From Streptomyces nymphaeiformis (lineage in GTDB: Bacteria > Actinomycetota > Actinomycetes > Streptomycetales > Streptomycetaceae), in the NCBI RefSeq assembly GCF_014203895.1, contig NZ_JACHJY010000010.1, positions 310,001-374,000 of the forward strand: a stretch of DNA of 64,000 nucleotides, in the 5' to 3' direction. The notes under the pieces are model-generated. The model did no database searches, had not been told where the DNA came from, and worked only from the letters and a program-made list of their open reading frames with translations. Shown here one piece after another: positions 1-8,936 of this stretch (within the stretch, counting starts at the first letter, position 1; every line of letters begins with the position of its first letter). Made by a program: the position numbers and the translations under genes.

Positions 1-1104
1 GCCCGGCACGGCTGGCGGCGGCGCGGCGGTGCCGTCGGCCGCTACAGCCGCTGGACCCCGCCCGGCAGCGGCACCGGCACGAGCCTCCTCGTCCCGGAGA
101 GCCGCGCCTTCCCCGACTGCGAGGACCTGCTCGGCGAGGCGCTCACCGCCCTCGCCCGCAGCGCCACGCCCTCCGCCCGCGAGGTCCTCACCGGCCTCTC
201 CGTGCCCAGCGACGAGATCCGCTGGTGGCGGGACGTGCCCCCGGGCCCGGCCGGCACCGTCCCCTGGACCGTGCAGGAGCAGCTCAGATCCGCCGCCCGC
301 CAGCTCCTCCTCGCCGGCGCCCTCGCCGTGCGCGGCCGGGCCGGCTACCACGGGGCCCGGCACCGCAGGGCCGCCCAGGCCTCCCTGGAGACCGTCGTCG
401 TCGGCGCGGCGCCCGGCGGCCGCGGCCTGACCGCCTTCCTGCCCGTCGAACCGGGCCGCCCGATCGCCGTCCGGCTCTACCACGCGCTGTACGCGGCCCG
501 CGAGGCCGTCGACTACCAGCGGGCCACCGGCGGCATGGAGGCCTTCGACGCCGCCGTCGAGGCGGGCGTCAGCCGCGAGCTCACGGAGGCGCTCGTCGCC
601 CTCGTCCGGGGCACCGAGGGCGCCCGCGTCGCCCTGGAGTGGGCGCCGGCCGCCGGCGCGCCCGAGGGGTGCGCGGCCCGGCCCGAACCGGTCGAGTTCT
701 CGCCCGGGGACCTGCCCGCGCTGCGGGAGGCGAGCGCCCGCTACCTGACCGACGAGCCCTCCGTGCCGGTCCGGCTCACCGGCGCCGTCGTCCGCATGCG
801 CCGCTCCGGGCCGCGCGGCGAGGGGATCGTCCGGCTCCGGGTGCTCGGCGGCGCGGAGGTCCCGCACGTCCGGGTCGCCCTCGACGAGGAGGCGTACCGC
901 ACGGCCGGCCACGCCCACCTCGTCGGCCTCCCGATCAGGGTCGTGGGCCGGCTGGAGAGCCGCGGCGGCTTCCGTCGCCTGACCGACGCCTCCGGGGTCG
1001 TCCCCGTCCAGGTCGACGAGACGGAACGGGACCGGCTGCTCAAGTCCCTCCACGAGAACCTCGACTTCTTCGAGGAGGCGTGCGGGCCGGACGAAGAGGA
1101 GTGA
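1..1104 (+). CDS. Unrecognised protein, 3' part (5' end outside window)
   Basis: The frame is open from base 1 to the TGA at 1102-1104, giving at least 367 residues, so the start lies upstream of the window. A GTG at 202 is available but the coding frame clearly continues before it. I do not recognise the family. The protein is soluble-looking, rich in Ala, Arg and Gly, with no evident membrane segment. The last ~110 residues alternate short beta-like stretches (around residues 255-345) that could be a small OB-like or barrel domain, and the C-terminus is acidic (ends DEEE). It is followed after 148 bp by thrS on the same strand. The function is unknown; the reading frame itself is well supported by third-position GC bias. 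Confidence 0.7.
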   Translation, partial: ARHGWRRRGGAVGRYSRWTPPGSGTGTSLLVPESRAFPDCEDLLGEALTALARSATPSAREVLTGLSVPSDEIRWWRDVPPGPAGTVPWTVQEQLRSAARQLLLAGALAVRGRAGYHGARHRRAAQASLETVVVGAAPGGRGLTAFLPVEPGRPIAVRLYHALYAAREAVDYQRATGGMEAFDAAVEAGVSRELTEALVALVRGTEGARVALEWAPAAGAPEGCAARPEPVEFSPGDLPALREASARYLTDEPSVPVRLTGAVVRMRRSGPRGEGIVRLRVLGGAEVPHVRVALDEEAYRTAGHAHLVGLPIRVVGRLESRGGFRRLTDASGVVPVQVDETERDRLLKSLHENLDFFEEACGPDEEE

Positions 1105-1178
1105 GGGCGCGCCGCCCGCGTGCCGGGGAAACCCTTTCGCGGGCGGCGCCGACCGCTCGGTAAGATCGGTGACGACGC

Positions 1179-1228
1179 GGCACCTCGTCTCTGCCGCGCG
1201 TCGCCGGCGCCGGCACCTCGTGTCTGCC
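1179..1228 (+). repeat. 17-bp direct repeat pair in the thrS leader
   Basis: Two copies of ggcacctcgtNtctgcc lie at 1179-1195 and 1212-1228, a 33-bp period with one mismatch. They sit between the possible -10 (TAAGAT, 1161-1166) and the thrS start. The cause is unknown; they could be a leader RNA element or a chance duplication. Confidence 0.5.
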
Positions 1229-1252
1229 TGCGCCCTTATGTATGGAGTACCC

Positions 1253-3229
1253 GTGTCTGATGTCCGTGTGACCGTCCAGTCCGCCTCGGAGGCAGAGGAG
1301 AGGGCGGTGAGCGCGGGCACCACCGCCGGCGCCCTGTTCGCCGACGACCGCACCGTCATCGCCGCCCGCGTGGGCGGCGAGCTGAAGGACCTGTCGTACG
1401 AGCTCCGCGACGGCGATGTCGTCGAGGGCGTCGAGATCTCCTCCCCGGACGGTCTCGACATCCTCCGCCACTCGACCGCGCACGTCATGGCCCAGGCCGT
1501 GCAGGAGCTCTTCCCCGAGGCCAAGCTGGGCATCGGCCCGCCGGTCCGGGACGGCTTCTACTACGACTTCGACGTCGAGAAGCCCTTCACTCCCGAGGAC
1601 CTCAAGGTCATCGAGAAGAAGATGCAGGAGATCCAGAAGCGCGGCCAGCGCTTCGCCCGCCGCGTGGTGACCGACGAGGCCGCCCGCGAGGAGCTGGCGG
1701 ACGAGCCGTACAAGCTGGAGCTCATCGGCATCAAGGGTTCCGCGTCGACCGACGACGGCGCGAACGTCGAGGTGGGCGGCGGCGAGCTGACCATCTACGA
1801 CAACCTCGACGCCAAGACCGGCGAGCTGTGCTGGAAGGACCTCTGCCGTGGTCCGCACCTGCCCACCACCCGGAACATCCCGGCGTTCAAGCTGATGCGC
1901 AACGCGGCCGCCTACTGGCGCGGCAGCGAGAAGAACCCGATGCTCCAGCGCATCTACGGCACCGCCTGGCCGTCGAAGGACGAGCTGAAGGCGCACCTCG
2001 ACTTCCTCGCCGAGGCCGAGAAGCGCGACCACCGCAAGCTGGGCAACGAGCTCGACCTCTTCTCCGTCCCGGACGAGATCGGCTCCGGCCTCGCGGTCTT
2101 CCACCCCAAGGGCGGCATCATCCGCCGGGTCATGGAGGACTACTCGCGCAAGCGCCACGAGGAGGAGGGCTACGAGTTCGTCTACTCGCCGCACGCCACC
2201 AAGGGCAAGCTGTTCGAGAAGTCCGGCCACCTGGACTGGTACGCCGAGGGCATGTACCCCCCCATGCAGCTCGACGAGGGCGTGGACTACTACCTCAAGC
2301 CCATGAACTGCCCGATGCACAACCTGATCTTCGACGCGCGCGGGCGCTCCTACCGTGAGCTGCCGCTGCGCCTGTTCGAGTTCGGCACCGTGTACCGGTA
2401 CGAGAAGTCGGGCGTCGTCCACGGCCTGACCCGCGCCCGTGGCTTCACCCAGGACGACGCGCACATCTACTGCACCCGCGAGCAGATGGCGGAGGAGCTC
2501 GACAAGACCCTCACCTTCGTCCTGAACCTGCTCCGCGACTACGGTCTGAACGACTTCTACCTGGAGCTGTCGACCAAGGACCCGGAGAAGTTCGTCGGCT
2601 CCGACGAGGTGTGGGAGGAGGCCACCGCGGTCCTCCAGCAGGTCGCCGAGAAGCAGGGCCTCCCGCTGACCCCCGACCCGGGCGGCGCCGCGTTCTACGG
2701 CCCGAAGATCTCGGTGCAGGCGCGGGACGCCATCGGCCGCACCTGGCAGATGTCGACCGTCCAGCTCGACTTCAACCTGCCGGAGCGCTTCGACCTGGAG
2801 TACACCGCGCCGGACGGCACCAAGCAGCGCCCGGTCATGATCCACCGCGCGCTGTTCGGCTCGATCGAGCGGTTCTTCGCCGTGCTCCTGGAGCACTACG
2901 CGGGCGCGATGCCGCCGTGGCTGGCCCCGGTCCAGGCGACCGGCATCCCGATCGGTGACGCGCACGTCGACTACCTGCACGAGTTCGCCGCGAAGGCGAA
3001 GAAGCAGGGCCTGCGGGTGGAGGTCGACTCCTCCTCGGACCGGATGCAGAAGAAGATCCGGAACGCGCAGAAGCAGAAGGTCCCGTTCATGATCATCGCG
3101 GGTGACGAGGACATGGCCGCCGGCGCCGTCTCCTTCCGCTACCGCGACGGTTCGCAGGAGAACGGCATCCCCGTCGACGAGGCGATCGCCAAGCTCGCCA
3201 AGGTCGTCGAGGACCGCGTCCAGGTCTGA
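1253..3229 (+). CDS. thrS: Threonyl-tRNA synthetase
   Basis: Charges tRNA-Thr with threonine in the cytoplasm. The 658-residue product has the full bacterial layout: N-terminal TGS domain (about 1-65), second N-terminal editing domain (with the HSTAH motif), class II catalytic core and C-terminal anticodon-binding domain. The zinc ligands expected for ThrRS are present at C353 (NCPMH), H404 (HIYCT) and H531 (MIHRALFG), with spacing close to that of the E. coli enzyme. I prefer the GTG at 1253 because GGAG lies 5 nt upstream (1244-1247) and the protein then begins directly with the TGS domain; an upstream ATG/ACG-rich extension to 1169 reads through repetitive Arg-rich sequence and is unlikely. 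It converges on the channel gene across the hairpin at 3246-3275. Confidence 0.95.
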   Translation: MSDVRVTVQSASEAEERAVSAGTTAGALFADDRTVIAARVGGELKDLSYELRDGDVVEGVEISSPDGLDILRHSTAHVMAQAVQELFPEAKLGIGPPVRDGFYYDFDVEKPFTPEDLKVIEKKMQEIQKRGQRFARRVVTDEAAREELADEPYKLELIGIKGSASTDDGANVEVGGGELTIYDNLDAKTGELCWKDLCRGPHLPTTRNIPAFKLMRNAAAYWRGSEKNPMLQRIYGTAWPSKDELKAHLDFLAEAEKRDHRKLGNELDLFSVPDEIGSGLAVFHPKGGIIRRVMEDYSRKRHEEEGYEFVYSPHATKGKLFEKSGHLDWYAEGMYPPMQLDEGVDYYLKPMNCPMHNLIFDARGRSYRELPLRLFEFGTVYRYEKSGVVHGLTRARGFTQDDAHIYCTREQMAEELDKTLTFVLNLLRDYGLNDFYLELSTKDPEKFVGSDEVWEEATAVLQQVAEKQGLPLTPDPGGAAFYGPKISVQARDAIGRTWQMSTVQLDFNLPERFDLEYTAPDGTKQRPVMIHRALFGSIERFFAVLLEHYAGAMPPWLAPVQATGIPIGDAHVDYLHEFAAKAKKQGLRVEVDSSSDRMQKKIRNAQKQKVPFMIIAGDEDMAAGAVSFRYRDGSQENGIPVDEAIAKLAKVVEDRVQV

Positions 3230-3241
3230 TGGCCTGAGCCT

Positions 3242-3940
3242 TCAGGAGGCCCCCGGGGAATCCCCCGGGGGCCTCTTCCCGTCCTCCTTCTCGTCGTCCC
3301 GGGTGAACGCCTGGATCAGCCAGGACGAGAAGGAACCCGTCACCGCGCCGAGCAGGGCCAGGCCGACCCCCATCATGCCCACCGCCGTGAGGCGTCCCAT
3401 CGGCGTCACCGGGGTCACGTCCCCGTACCCCACCGTCGCCAGCGTCGCGCACGCCCACCACACCGAGTCCCCGAAGGTGCGGATCGTCGCGCCCGGGGCG
3501 GTGTACTCGAAGTGGTAGACGGTCAGTGCTCCCGCGAAGCCGAGCAGGCTCGCCGTCAACCCCGCGTACGCCATGACCCGGGCGTAGAGCGTGAGCCGGG
3601 GCTGGTCGCGGCGGCGCTGCACCCGGTCGTAGACGCTCACGATCCGCAACGGGCGCAGCAGCGGCAGGATCACCACCACCGTGTCGAGGAAGTGGTGGCG
3701 CACGAAGCGGAGCAGACCGAGACCGCTCAGCCTGACGCGTACGGCATAGTCCACGATGAAGACCGCCCAGGCCGCGTACGTCAGCGCGAGGCACAGGTCG
3801 CGCAGGGAGCCCGCCAGGTCGTGGCCGAGGATCCGCACCGCGTAGGCGGCGAGATAGACCAGGGCCATCACCGTCAGCGGGGTCTCCATCCAGCTGTCCC
3901 AGCGCTCCTGCGCGGGCTGGACGGGGGGCCTGTCTCTCAT
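3242..3940 (-). CDS. Voltage-gated-type potassium channel family protein
   Basis: A 232-residue integral membrane protein with several hydrophobic segments: about residues 20-40, 50-70 and 80-100, then a pore pair near the C-terminus. The K+ selectivity filter TVGYGD is intact between the last two helices, preceded by the pore helix FGDSVWWACATLATV. An S4-like Arg-rich stretch (LLRPLRIVSVYDRVQRR) is also visible. It probably passes K+ across the cytoplasmic membrane as a tetramer. There is no obvious cytoplasmic RCK/TrkA_N domain; the C-terminus is a short charged tail that overlaps the terminator. It is divergent from the HIT gene with only 77 bp between starts. Gating ligand and physiological role cannot be told from sequence. 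Confidence 0.9.
   Translation of the reverse strand: MRDRPPVQPAQERWDSWMETPLTVMALVYLAAYAVRILGHDLAGSLRDLCLALTYAAWAVFIVDYAVRVRLSGLGLLRFVRHHFLDTVVVILPLLRPLRIVSVYDRVQRRRDQPRLTLYARVMAYAGLTASLLGFAGALTVYHFEYTAPGATIRTFGDSVWWACATLATVGYGDVTPVTPMGRLTAVGMMGVGLALLGAVTGSFSSWLIQAFTRDDEKEDGKRPPGDSPGAS
3246..3275. terminator. Bidirectional hairpin at the thrS/channel convergence
   Basis: A perfect 13-bp stem (3246-3258 with 3263-3275) with a 4-nt loop lies 17 nt after the thrS stop. It also lies inside the last codons of the convergent channel gene, so one structure probably ends both transcripts. Confidence 0.75.
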
Positions 3941-4017
3941 CGGATCAGCATGGCCCGTGCATGGATCTTCCGCCCCGGCGACACGTTCCGAACGGGCGAC
4001 GCAATATGCTGCTGAGC

Positions 4018-4569
4018 ATGACGACTGAGCCGGAGCAGCAGATCGGAGTGGGGACGCAGGACGCGTTCCAGCGCCTGTGGACGCCTCACCGGATGGCGTA
4101 CATCCAGGGCGAGAACAAGCCGACCGGGCCGGGGTCCGAGGACGGCTGTCCGTTCTGCGTGATTCCGTCGAAGTCGGACGAGGACGGTCTGGTGATCGCC
4201 CGCGGCCAGGGTGTGTACGCGGTGCTCAACCTCTACCCGTACAACGGCGGTCACCTGATGGTCGTCCCGTACCGGCACGTCGCCGACTACACCGACCTCG
4301 ACGAGGCGGAGACGGTCGAGCTCGCCGCCTTCACCAAGCGGGCGATGGTCGCGCTGCGGGCGGCGTCCGGGGCGCACGGCTTCAACATCGGCATGAACCA
4401 GGGCGCCGTCGCGGGCGCCGGCATCGCCGCGCACCTGCACCAGCACGTGGTGCCCCGCTGGGGCGGGGACACCAACTTCATGCCGGTCGTCGGGCACACC
4501 AAGGTGCTGCCGCAGCTGCTCGCCGACACCCGGAAGATGCTGGCCGACGCCTGGCCGGCCACGCTCTGA
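4018..4569 (+). CDS. HIT-family Ap4A phosphorylase-like protein
   Basis: A 183-residue histidine-triad protein. The signature HLHQHV (form HxHxHxx) lies near residue 142 within AAHLHQHVVPRWGGD, and LYPYNGGHLMVVPYRH is the typical HIT core. The whole sequence resembles the mycobacterial Rv2613c type, known as a diadenosine tetraphosphate phosphorylase, which likewise sits next to thrS and the PI-synthesis genes. It probably degrades Ap4A, a by-product of aminoacyl-tRNA synthetases such as the adjacent ThrRS. Start choice is uncertain: in-frame ATGs occur at 3961, 4006 and 4018; I chose 4018 because family members begin shortly before the conserved LQRLWTPHRM. No strong Shine-Dalgarno is seen for any of them. 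Confidence 0.85.
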   Translation: MTTEPEQQIGVGTQDAFQRLWTPHRMAYIQGENKPTGPGSEDGCPFCVIPSKSDEDGLVIARGQGVYAVLNLYPYNGGHLMVVPYRHVADYTDLDEAETVELAAFTKRAMVALRAASGAHGFNIGMNQGAVAGAGIAAHLHQHVVPRWGGDTNFMPVVGHTKVLPQLLADTRKMLADAWPATL

Positions 4570-4598
4570 CCGGCTGACGCGTCCGTGGGAGACCCGGG

Positions 4599-6254
4599 TC
4601 AGGCGTCGTAGACGTCGGCCTTCTTGGGGCCCGGGTCCTGGACGCCGCCGCTGAGGACGAGCGAGCGGTTGGTGAAGCGCTCCGTGTCCACGTTGTGCTC
4701 GTCGAGCACCTTTATGGTCGCGGCGTGGACGGCGCGGAGCACCGGCGTCGCCATGCGGATGGCGTCGTCGGCCATGAAGCGGTTCTTCCAGGGCGGCCCG
4801 GCCCAGACGTGCCGCAGACCGAACGGCTCGGGCAGCGTCATCTTGCCGCCGAGGAAGTCCAGGACCGGCGGGTACCAGGTGAGCGGGGCGCGCACCGCGA
4901 GCCGGACGATGTCGTTGGTTCCGAGGAGGGGCTGCTGGATCTCCTTGGTCTCCCAGAAGCGGACGGTCTTGGAGACCTCCTTGGTCTTCGCCTTCGGCTT
5001 CGTGGTGAAGAGGCCGTGGACGGGACCGAGCGCGTGACCGGTGACCTCGATCCGCAGGGTGTCGTGGAGCGAGGTGACGGTGACCATCATCGTGAGGACC
5101 AGGTTGCCGTCGTAGAGGGTGAACTGGACGCCGAGGTAGTAGCGGTTGCCCGAGTCGAACTGCTGCTCGTTGCAGATGCGCTGTATCTCGTGCGGCTTGA
5201 CCTGGTAGTGGACGATGTTGTCGCTCTCGGGGCGGCTGACCTCGTCCGCGCCCTCGCCGACCGAGGAGACGATCCAGTGCTTGACGGTCGGCTTGGGGAA
5301 GCCGGTCTTGAGCGCGCCGCGATCGAGCAGCGTCAGCTCGTCGTGGATCTTGCGGGCGATGTCCCAGGCGCGGAACGCGTGCATCTCCCGGCCGGGCACC
5401 GGGACGAGGTTCTCGGCGAGCGACCAGCTGCCCCAGCGGGGGCCCAGGCCGAGGACGCCCTTGCCCCCGGCGTAGAAGACGATGTTGGACTGCTGCTCCG
5501 CCGAGAGCTTCTCCAGATTGAGCCGGAGCGCCTCCGCCGACTTCTCGCCCGGGTCCTGGGGGACGGACTTGGGGACGTGGGGGCCGACGCCGCCGCCGCC
5601 GAGCAGGCCCGACCAGCGCTCGCGCAGGTCGATGGCGGCGCTCAGGCAGATCCGGCCCGCGAGGTACCAGCCGACGACCGGGGCGACGACCATCGCGCGC
5701 AGGTAGTTCGGCAGGATCCCGTCGAAGGGCAGCTTGATCAGGACGAGCACCGCGAAGATCCCGGCGACCCACAGGAGGCCGGTGCCGATGGCGCTGTGGC
5801 GCTTGTTGTCGGCGCCGGCGATGAGACGGCGGAGCTGGATGACGCCGAGCCAGAGCAGCAGGCCGGGCAGGAAGAGGACGCCGCAGAAGAAGGTGACCAG
5901 GGTCAGCTTGATGTCGCGCTGCCGGCGCAGGTGGGTGGCGGCCAGGCAGTGCTCGACGACCGGCTGCGGCTCGGCCCCGAAGGACTGGATCAGGGCCTTG
6001 CGGGCGCCGCCGAGCATCCGGACCTGGACCGCGCGGGAGAAGGCCTCGCCGAGGTCGGGGCTGAACAGCCCCCACTTCCCCTCCTTGACCGTGGTCTTGT
6101 AGAGGTCGTTGTCGGCTTCCTGGATCGTCTTCAGGGGACTGTCCCGGTACGCGGCGGACGCGAGCGCGTTCGTCGCGCCCGTACCGCCTCCCGAGCCCTG
6201 GAGGGGGATCTGAGCCCCCGGTCCGAAACCGTCGATCGCCACTGCCGCCCCCAT
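4599..6254 (-). CDS. Multi-pass membrane protein of unknown function
   Basis: A 551-residue protein with a Gly-rich soluble N-terminus and three or four hydrophobic helices (about residues 115-140, 155-177 and 183-206). A soluble C-terminal half of ~330 residues follows, rich in Trp/Tyr motifs such as WGSWSLAENLVPVPG and LGVQFTLYDGNLVLTMMV. I do not recognise a named domain. The ATG at 6252-6254 begins MGAAVAIDGFG; the frame stays open far upstream, but that extension is antisense to the EF-G-like gene's tail and coding quality drops. It lies downstream of the EF-G-like gene on the same strand, separated by 176 bp and a terminator, so it is probably transcribed on its own. It has the look of an actinobacterial integral membrane family. 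Confidence 0.7.
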   Translation of the reverse strand: MGAAVAIDGFGPGAQIPLQGSGGGTGATNALASAAYRDSPLKTIQEADNDLYKTTVKEGKWGLFSPDLGEAFSRAVQVRMLGGARKALIQSFGAEPQPVVEHCLAATHLRRQRDIKLTLVTFFCGVLFLPGLLLWLGVIQLRRLIAGADNKRHSAIGTGLLWVAGIFAVLVLIKLPFDGILPNYLRAMVVAPVVGWYLAGRICLSAAIDLRERWSGLLGGGGVGPHVPKSVPQDPGEKSAEALRLNLEKLSAEQQSNIVFYAGGKGVLGLGPRWGSWSLAENLVPVPGREMHAFRAWDIARKIHDELTLLDRGALKTGFPKPTVKHWIVSSVGEGADEVSRPESDNIVHYQVKPHEIQRICNEQQFDSGNRYYLGVQFTLYDGNLVLTMMVTVTSLHDTLRIEVTGHALGPVHGLFTTKPKAKTKEVSKTVRFWETKEIQQPLLGTNDIVRLAVRAPLTWYPPVLDFLGGKMTLPEPFGLRHVWAGPPWKNRFMADDAIRMATPVLRAVHAATIKVLDEHNVDTERFTNRSLVLSGGVQDPGPKKADVYDA

Positions 6255-6379
6255 CGCGCGCGAGTACCTGTGCGGGCTGTTCCCAACTGCCGTGCCCCGC
6301 ACACCTTCTGAGCTGGGCACCACAGCGTAACCGGGTACGGCCGGATGCGTCACGGCCTGTGGATGTCGTCGGCCGAATG

Positions 6380-6409
6380 ACGTCCGCCCGGCAGCCGCCG
6401 GGCGGACGT
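6380..6409 (-). terminator. Terminator of the EF-G-like gene
   Basis: A perfect 13-bp GC-rich stem (6380-6392 with 6397-6409, loop agcc) begins 21 nt beyond the stop codon of the minus-strand EF-G-like gene. Confidence 0.7.
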
Positions 6410-6430
6410 GGCCCCTTGTCACTCCGTCAA

Positions 6431-8644
6431 CTAGGAGCCCTTTTCGGCCTGTTCGCGGAGCTTCTCCGCCAGGTGCGGCGGCATCGGCTCGTGCCGGGCG
6501 TACGTGCGGTCGAACCGGCCCGTGCCGTGCGAGATCGCCCGCAGGTCGATCGCGTACCGCCCGATCTCGATCTCCGGAACCTCGGCCCTGACCACGGTCC
6601 GGCCGGGACCGGCCTGGTCGGTGCCGACGACCCGGCCGCGCCGCCCCGACAGGTCGCTCATGACCGGGCCGACGTACTCGTCGGGGACGAGGACCTCGAC
6701 CTGGGCGACCGGTTCGAGGAGGTGGACGGGCACGTCGGCGGCCGCCTCGCGCAGCGCGAGCGCCCCGGCGGTCTGGAAGGCGGCGTCGGAGGAGTCCACC
6801 GAGTGGGCCTTGCCGTCCCGCAGCGTGACCCGGATGTCGACCAGCGGATGGCCGGTGGAGAGCCCGCGCGCCGCCTGCGCCCGTACGCCCTTCTCGACGG
6901 ACGGGACGAACTGCCGCGGGACGGCCCCGCCGACCACCTTGTCGACGAACTCGATGCCGCTGCCCGGCGGCAGCGGCTCCACGTCGATCTCGCAGATGGC
7001 GTACTGTCCGTGGCCGCCGGACTGCTTGACGTGCCGGCCCCGGCCCGAGGAGGCGTCCCCGAAGGTCTCGCGCAGCGCCACCTTGTACGGCACGGCGTCG
7101 ACCTGCACGCCGTACCGGCCGCGCAGCCGGTCCAGGGCGACCTCCTGATGGGCCTCGCCCAGGCACCACAGCACCACCTGCCGGGTGTCCGGGTTCTGTT
7201 CGAGCCGCAGCGTCGGGTCCTCGGCGACGAGCCGGGCGAGTCCCTGCGAGAGCCGGTCCTCGTCGGCCTTGCCGTGGGCCTGGACGGCCAGCGGCAGCAG
7301 CGGCTCCGGCATCGTCCACGGCTCCATCAGGAGCGGATCGTCCTTGGCGGAGACGGTGTCGCCGGTCTCCGCGTGGCCGAGCCGGGCGACACAGGCGAGG
7401 TCCCCGGCGATGCACTCCGCGAGCGGGCGCTGCTGCCTGCCGAACGGGGAGGTGAGCCCGCCGACCCGCTCGTCCGCCTCGTGCAGCTCATGGCCGTCGC
7501 GGGACCCGTCCAGGCCGTGGCCGGAGACGTGCACGGTCTCGTCGGGGCGCAGGGTGCCGGAGAAGACCCGGACCAGGGAGATCCGGCCCACGTAGGGGTC
7601 GGCGGCCGTCTTGACGACCTCGGCGACCAGCGGCCCTTCCGGATCGCAGGCGAGCGGGGGCCGGGAGCGGCCGTCGGGAGTGGTCACGGTGGGCGCCTCG
7701 TGCTCCAGGGGGGAGGGGAAGCCGCCGGTGATCAGTTCCAGGAGTTCGAGGGTGCCGAGCCCCTGTGTCCCGCCGTCGGCGGCGGGGGCGGCCGCGAGCA
7801 CCGGATGGAAGGTGCCCCGGGCGACGGCCTTCTCCAGGTCGTCGACGAGGGTCTTCACGTCGACCTCCTCGCCGCCGAGATACCGGTCCATCAGGGTCTC
7901 GTCCTCGCTCTCGGCGATGATCCCCTCGATGAGCCGGGCGCGGGCCTCCGCGATGAGCGCCCGCTGCCCCTCGTCCGGCTCGTTCTCCCGGCGCACCCCG
8001 GACGAGTAGTCGAAGATCCGCTCCGAGAGCAGGCCGACCAGGCCGGTCGCGGGCGCGTGCCCGTCGGCGCCCTCGGAGCCGCGCACCGGCAGGTAGAGGG
8101 GGAGGACGGCGTCGGGGTCGTCCCGGCCGAAGAGCCCGGCGCAGACGGCGGTGAGCTCGGTGAAGTCGGTGCGGGCCGTGTCGAGGTGGGTGACGACGAT
8201 GGCGCGGGGCATGCCGACGGCGGCGCACTCCTCCCAGATCATGCGGGTGGAGCCCGCGACGGCGTCGGCCTCCTGGGCGGCCGAGACGACGAAGAGGGCC
8301 GCGTCCGCCGCGCGCAGACCGGCCCGCAGCTCCCCGACGAAGTCGGCGTACCCGGGGGTGTCGAGGAGATTGATCTTGAATCCGTCCCAGCCGACCGGGA
8401 CGAGGGAGAGCTGTACGGAACGCTGCTGGCGGTGCTCGATCTCGTCGTAGTCGGAGACGGTGCCGCCGTCCTCGACCCGCCCGGCCCGGTTCACCGCTCC
8501 CGCGGTCTGCGCCAGGGCCTCGACGAGGGTCGTCTTGCCCGATCCGCTGTGGCCGACCAGCACCACGTTCCGCACGGCCGAGGGCCGGTCGGCCGTAGGA
8601 GCCCTGCCGGCGGCTCCGGTGGGGGTCTTCGCCTTGTCACCCAT
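6431..8644 (-). CDS. Elongation factor G-like GTPase (EF-G2 type)
   Basis: 737 residues with the five-domain EF-G organisation. The G1 P-loop is GHSGSGKT (31-38), the G3 motif is DTPGY (95-99) and the G4 position reads THLD (152-155). Canonical EF-G has DTPGH and NKMD there, so the catalytic His after the G3 Gly is Tyr and the guanine-specificity motif is altered. Domains II to V follow, with a clear domain IV (SGGHGQYAICEIDVEP) and a C-terminal domain V. This matches actinobacterial EF-G2, a paralogue of fusA, not the main translocase (which sits in the str operon elsewhere). The start at 8644 has a strong GGGAGG 9 nt upstream. Its role is uncertain; ribosome or tetracycline-protection-like functions are possible. 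It is divergent from the PI-phosphate synthase gene. Confidence 0.85.
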   Translation of the reverse strand: MGDKAKTPTGAAGRAPTADRPSAVRNVVLVGHSGSGKTTLVEALAQTAGAVNRAGRVEDGGTVSDYDEIEHRQQRSVQLSLVPVGWDGFKINLLDTPGYADFVGELRAGLRAADAALFVVSAAQEADAVAGSTRMIWEECAAVGMPRAIVVTHLDTARTDFTELTAVCAGLFGRDDPDAVLPLYLPVRGSEGADGHAPATGLVGLLSERIFDYSSGVRRENEPDEGQRALIAEARARLIEGIIAESEDETLMDRYLGGEEVDVKTLVDDLEKAVARGTFHPVLAAAPAADGGTQGLGTLELLELITGGFPSPLEHEAPTVTTPDGRSRPPLACDPEGPLVAEVVKTAADPYVGRISLVRVFSGTLRPDETVHVSGHGLDGSRDGHELHEADERVGGLTSPFGRQQRPLAECIAGDLACVARLGHAETGDTVSAKDDPLLMEPWTMPEPLLPLAVQAHGKADEDRLSQGLARLVAEDPTLRLEQNPDTRQVVLWCLGEAHQEVALDRLRGRYGVQVDAVPYKVALRETFGDASSGRGRHVKQSGGHGQYAICEIDVEPLPPGSGIEFVDKVVGGAVPRQFVPSVEKGVRAQAARGLSTGHPLVDIRVTLRDGKAHSVDSSDAAFQTAGALALREAAADVPVHLLEPVAQVEVLVPDEYVGPVMSDLSGRRGRVVGTDQAGPGRTVVRAEVPEIEIGRYAIDLRAISHGTGRFDRTYARHEPMPPHLAEKLREQAEKGS

Positions 8645-8808
8645 GATGTGTTCCTCCCGACTGCTCGCACGGTGCGGCGGGACGCGGGCGCGGGGGAGTG
8701 GTGTGTCGCGGTACGGCTCCTGCGGTGCCCGCGGTGGTCCTTCGAGCTTTGCACCGACGCCAGGAAGCGTCCATACGTCGTACACGCGGCACCCCCCACA
8801 GAGACCGT

Positions 8809-8830
8809 CGGAGGGACGCCGGAGGGACGC
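8809..8830 (+). repeat. 11-bp perfect tandem duplication in a divergent promoter region
   Basis: The unit cggagggacgc occurs twice back to back (8809-8819, 8820-8830) in the 292-bp region between the EF-G-like gene and the PIP synthase gene. I see no confident promoter in this region; TACGAT at 8878-8883 is a possible -10 facing the PIP synthase. Confidence 0.5.
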
Positions 8831-8936
8831 CGACGCGACGGGGCGGGTGCCCGCCGGTGCGCCGGGACGCGCGTGGATACGATGGGCGAGCCGGTGGTCG
8901 TAGGGGCCGCGCGGCCCACCGAACCTCGGGAAGGCC

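Noticed and set aside
1105..1252. T-box leader ahead of thrS
   Set aside because: No T-box sequence or specifier loop is visible and the gap is too short.
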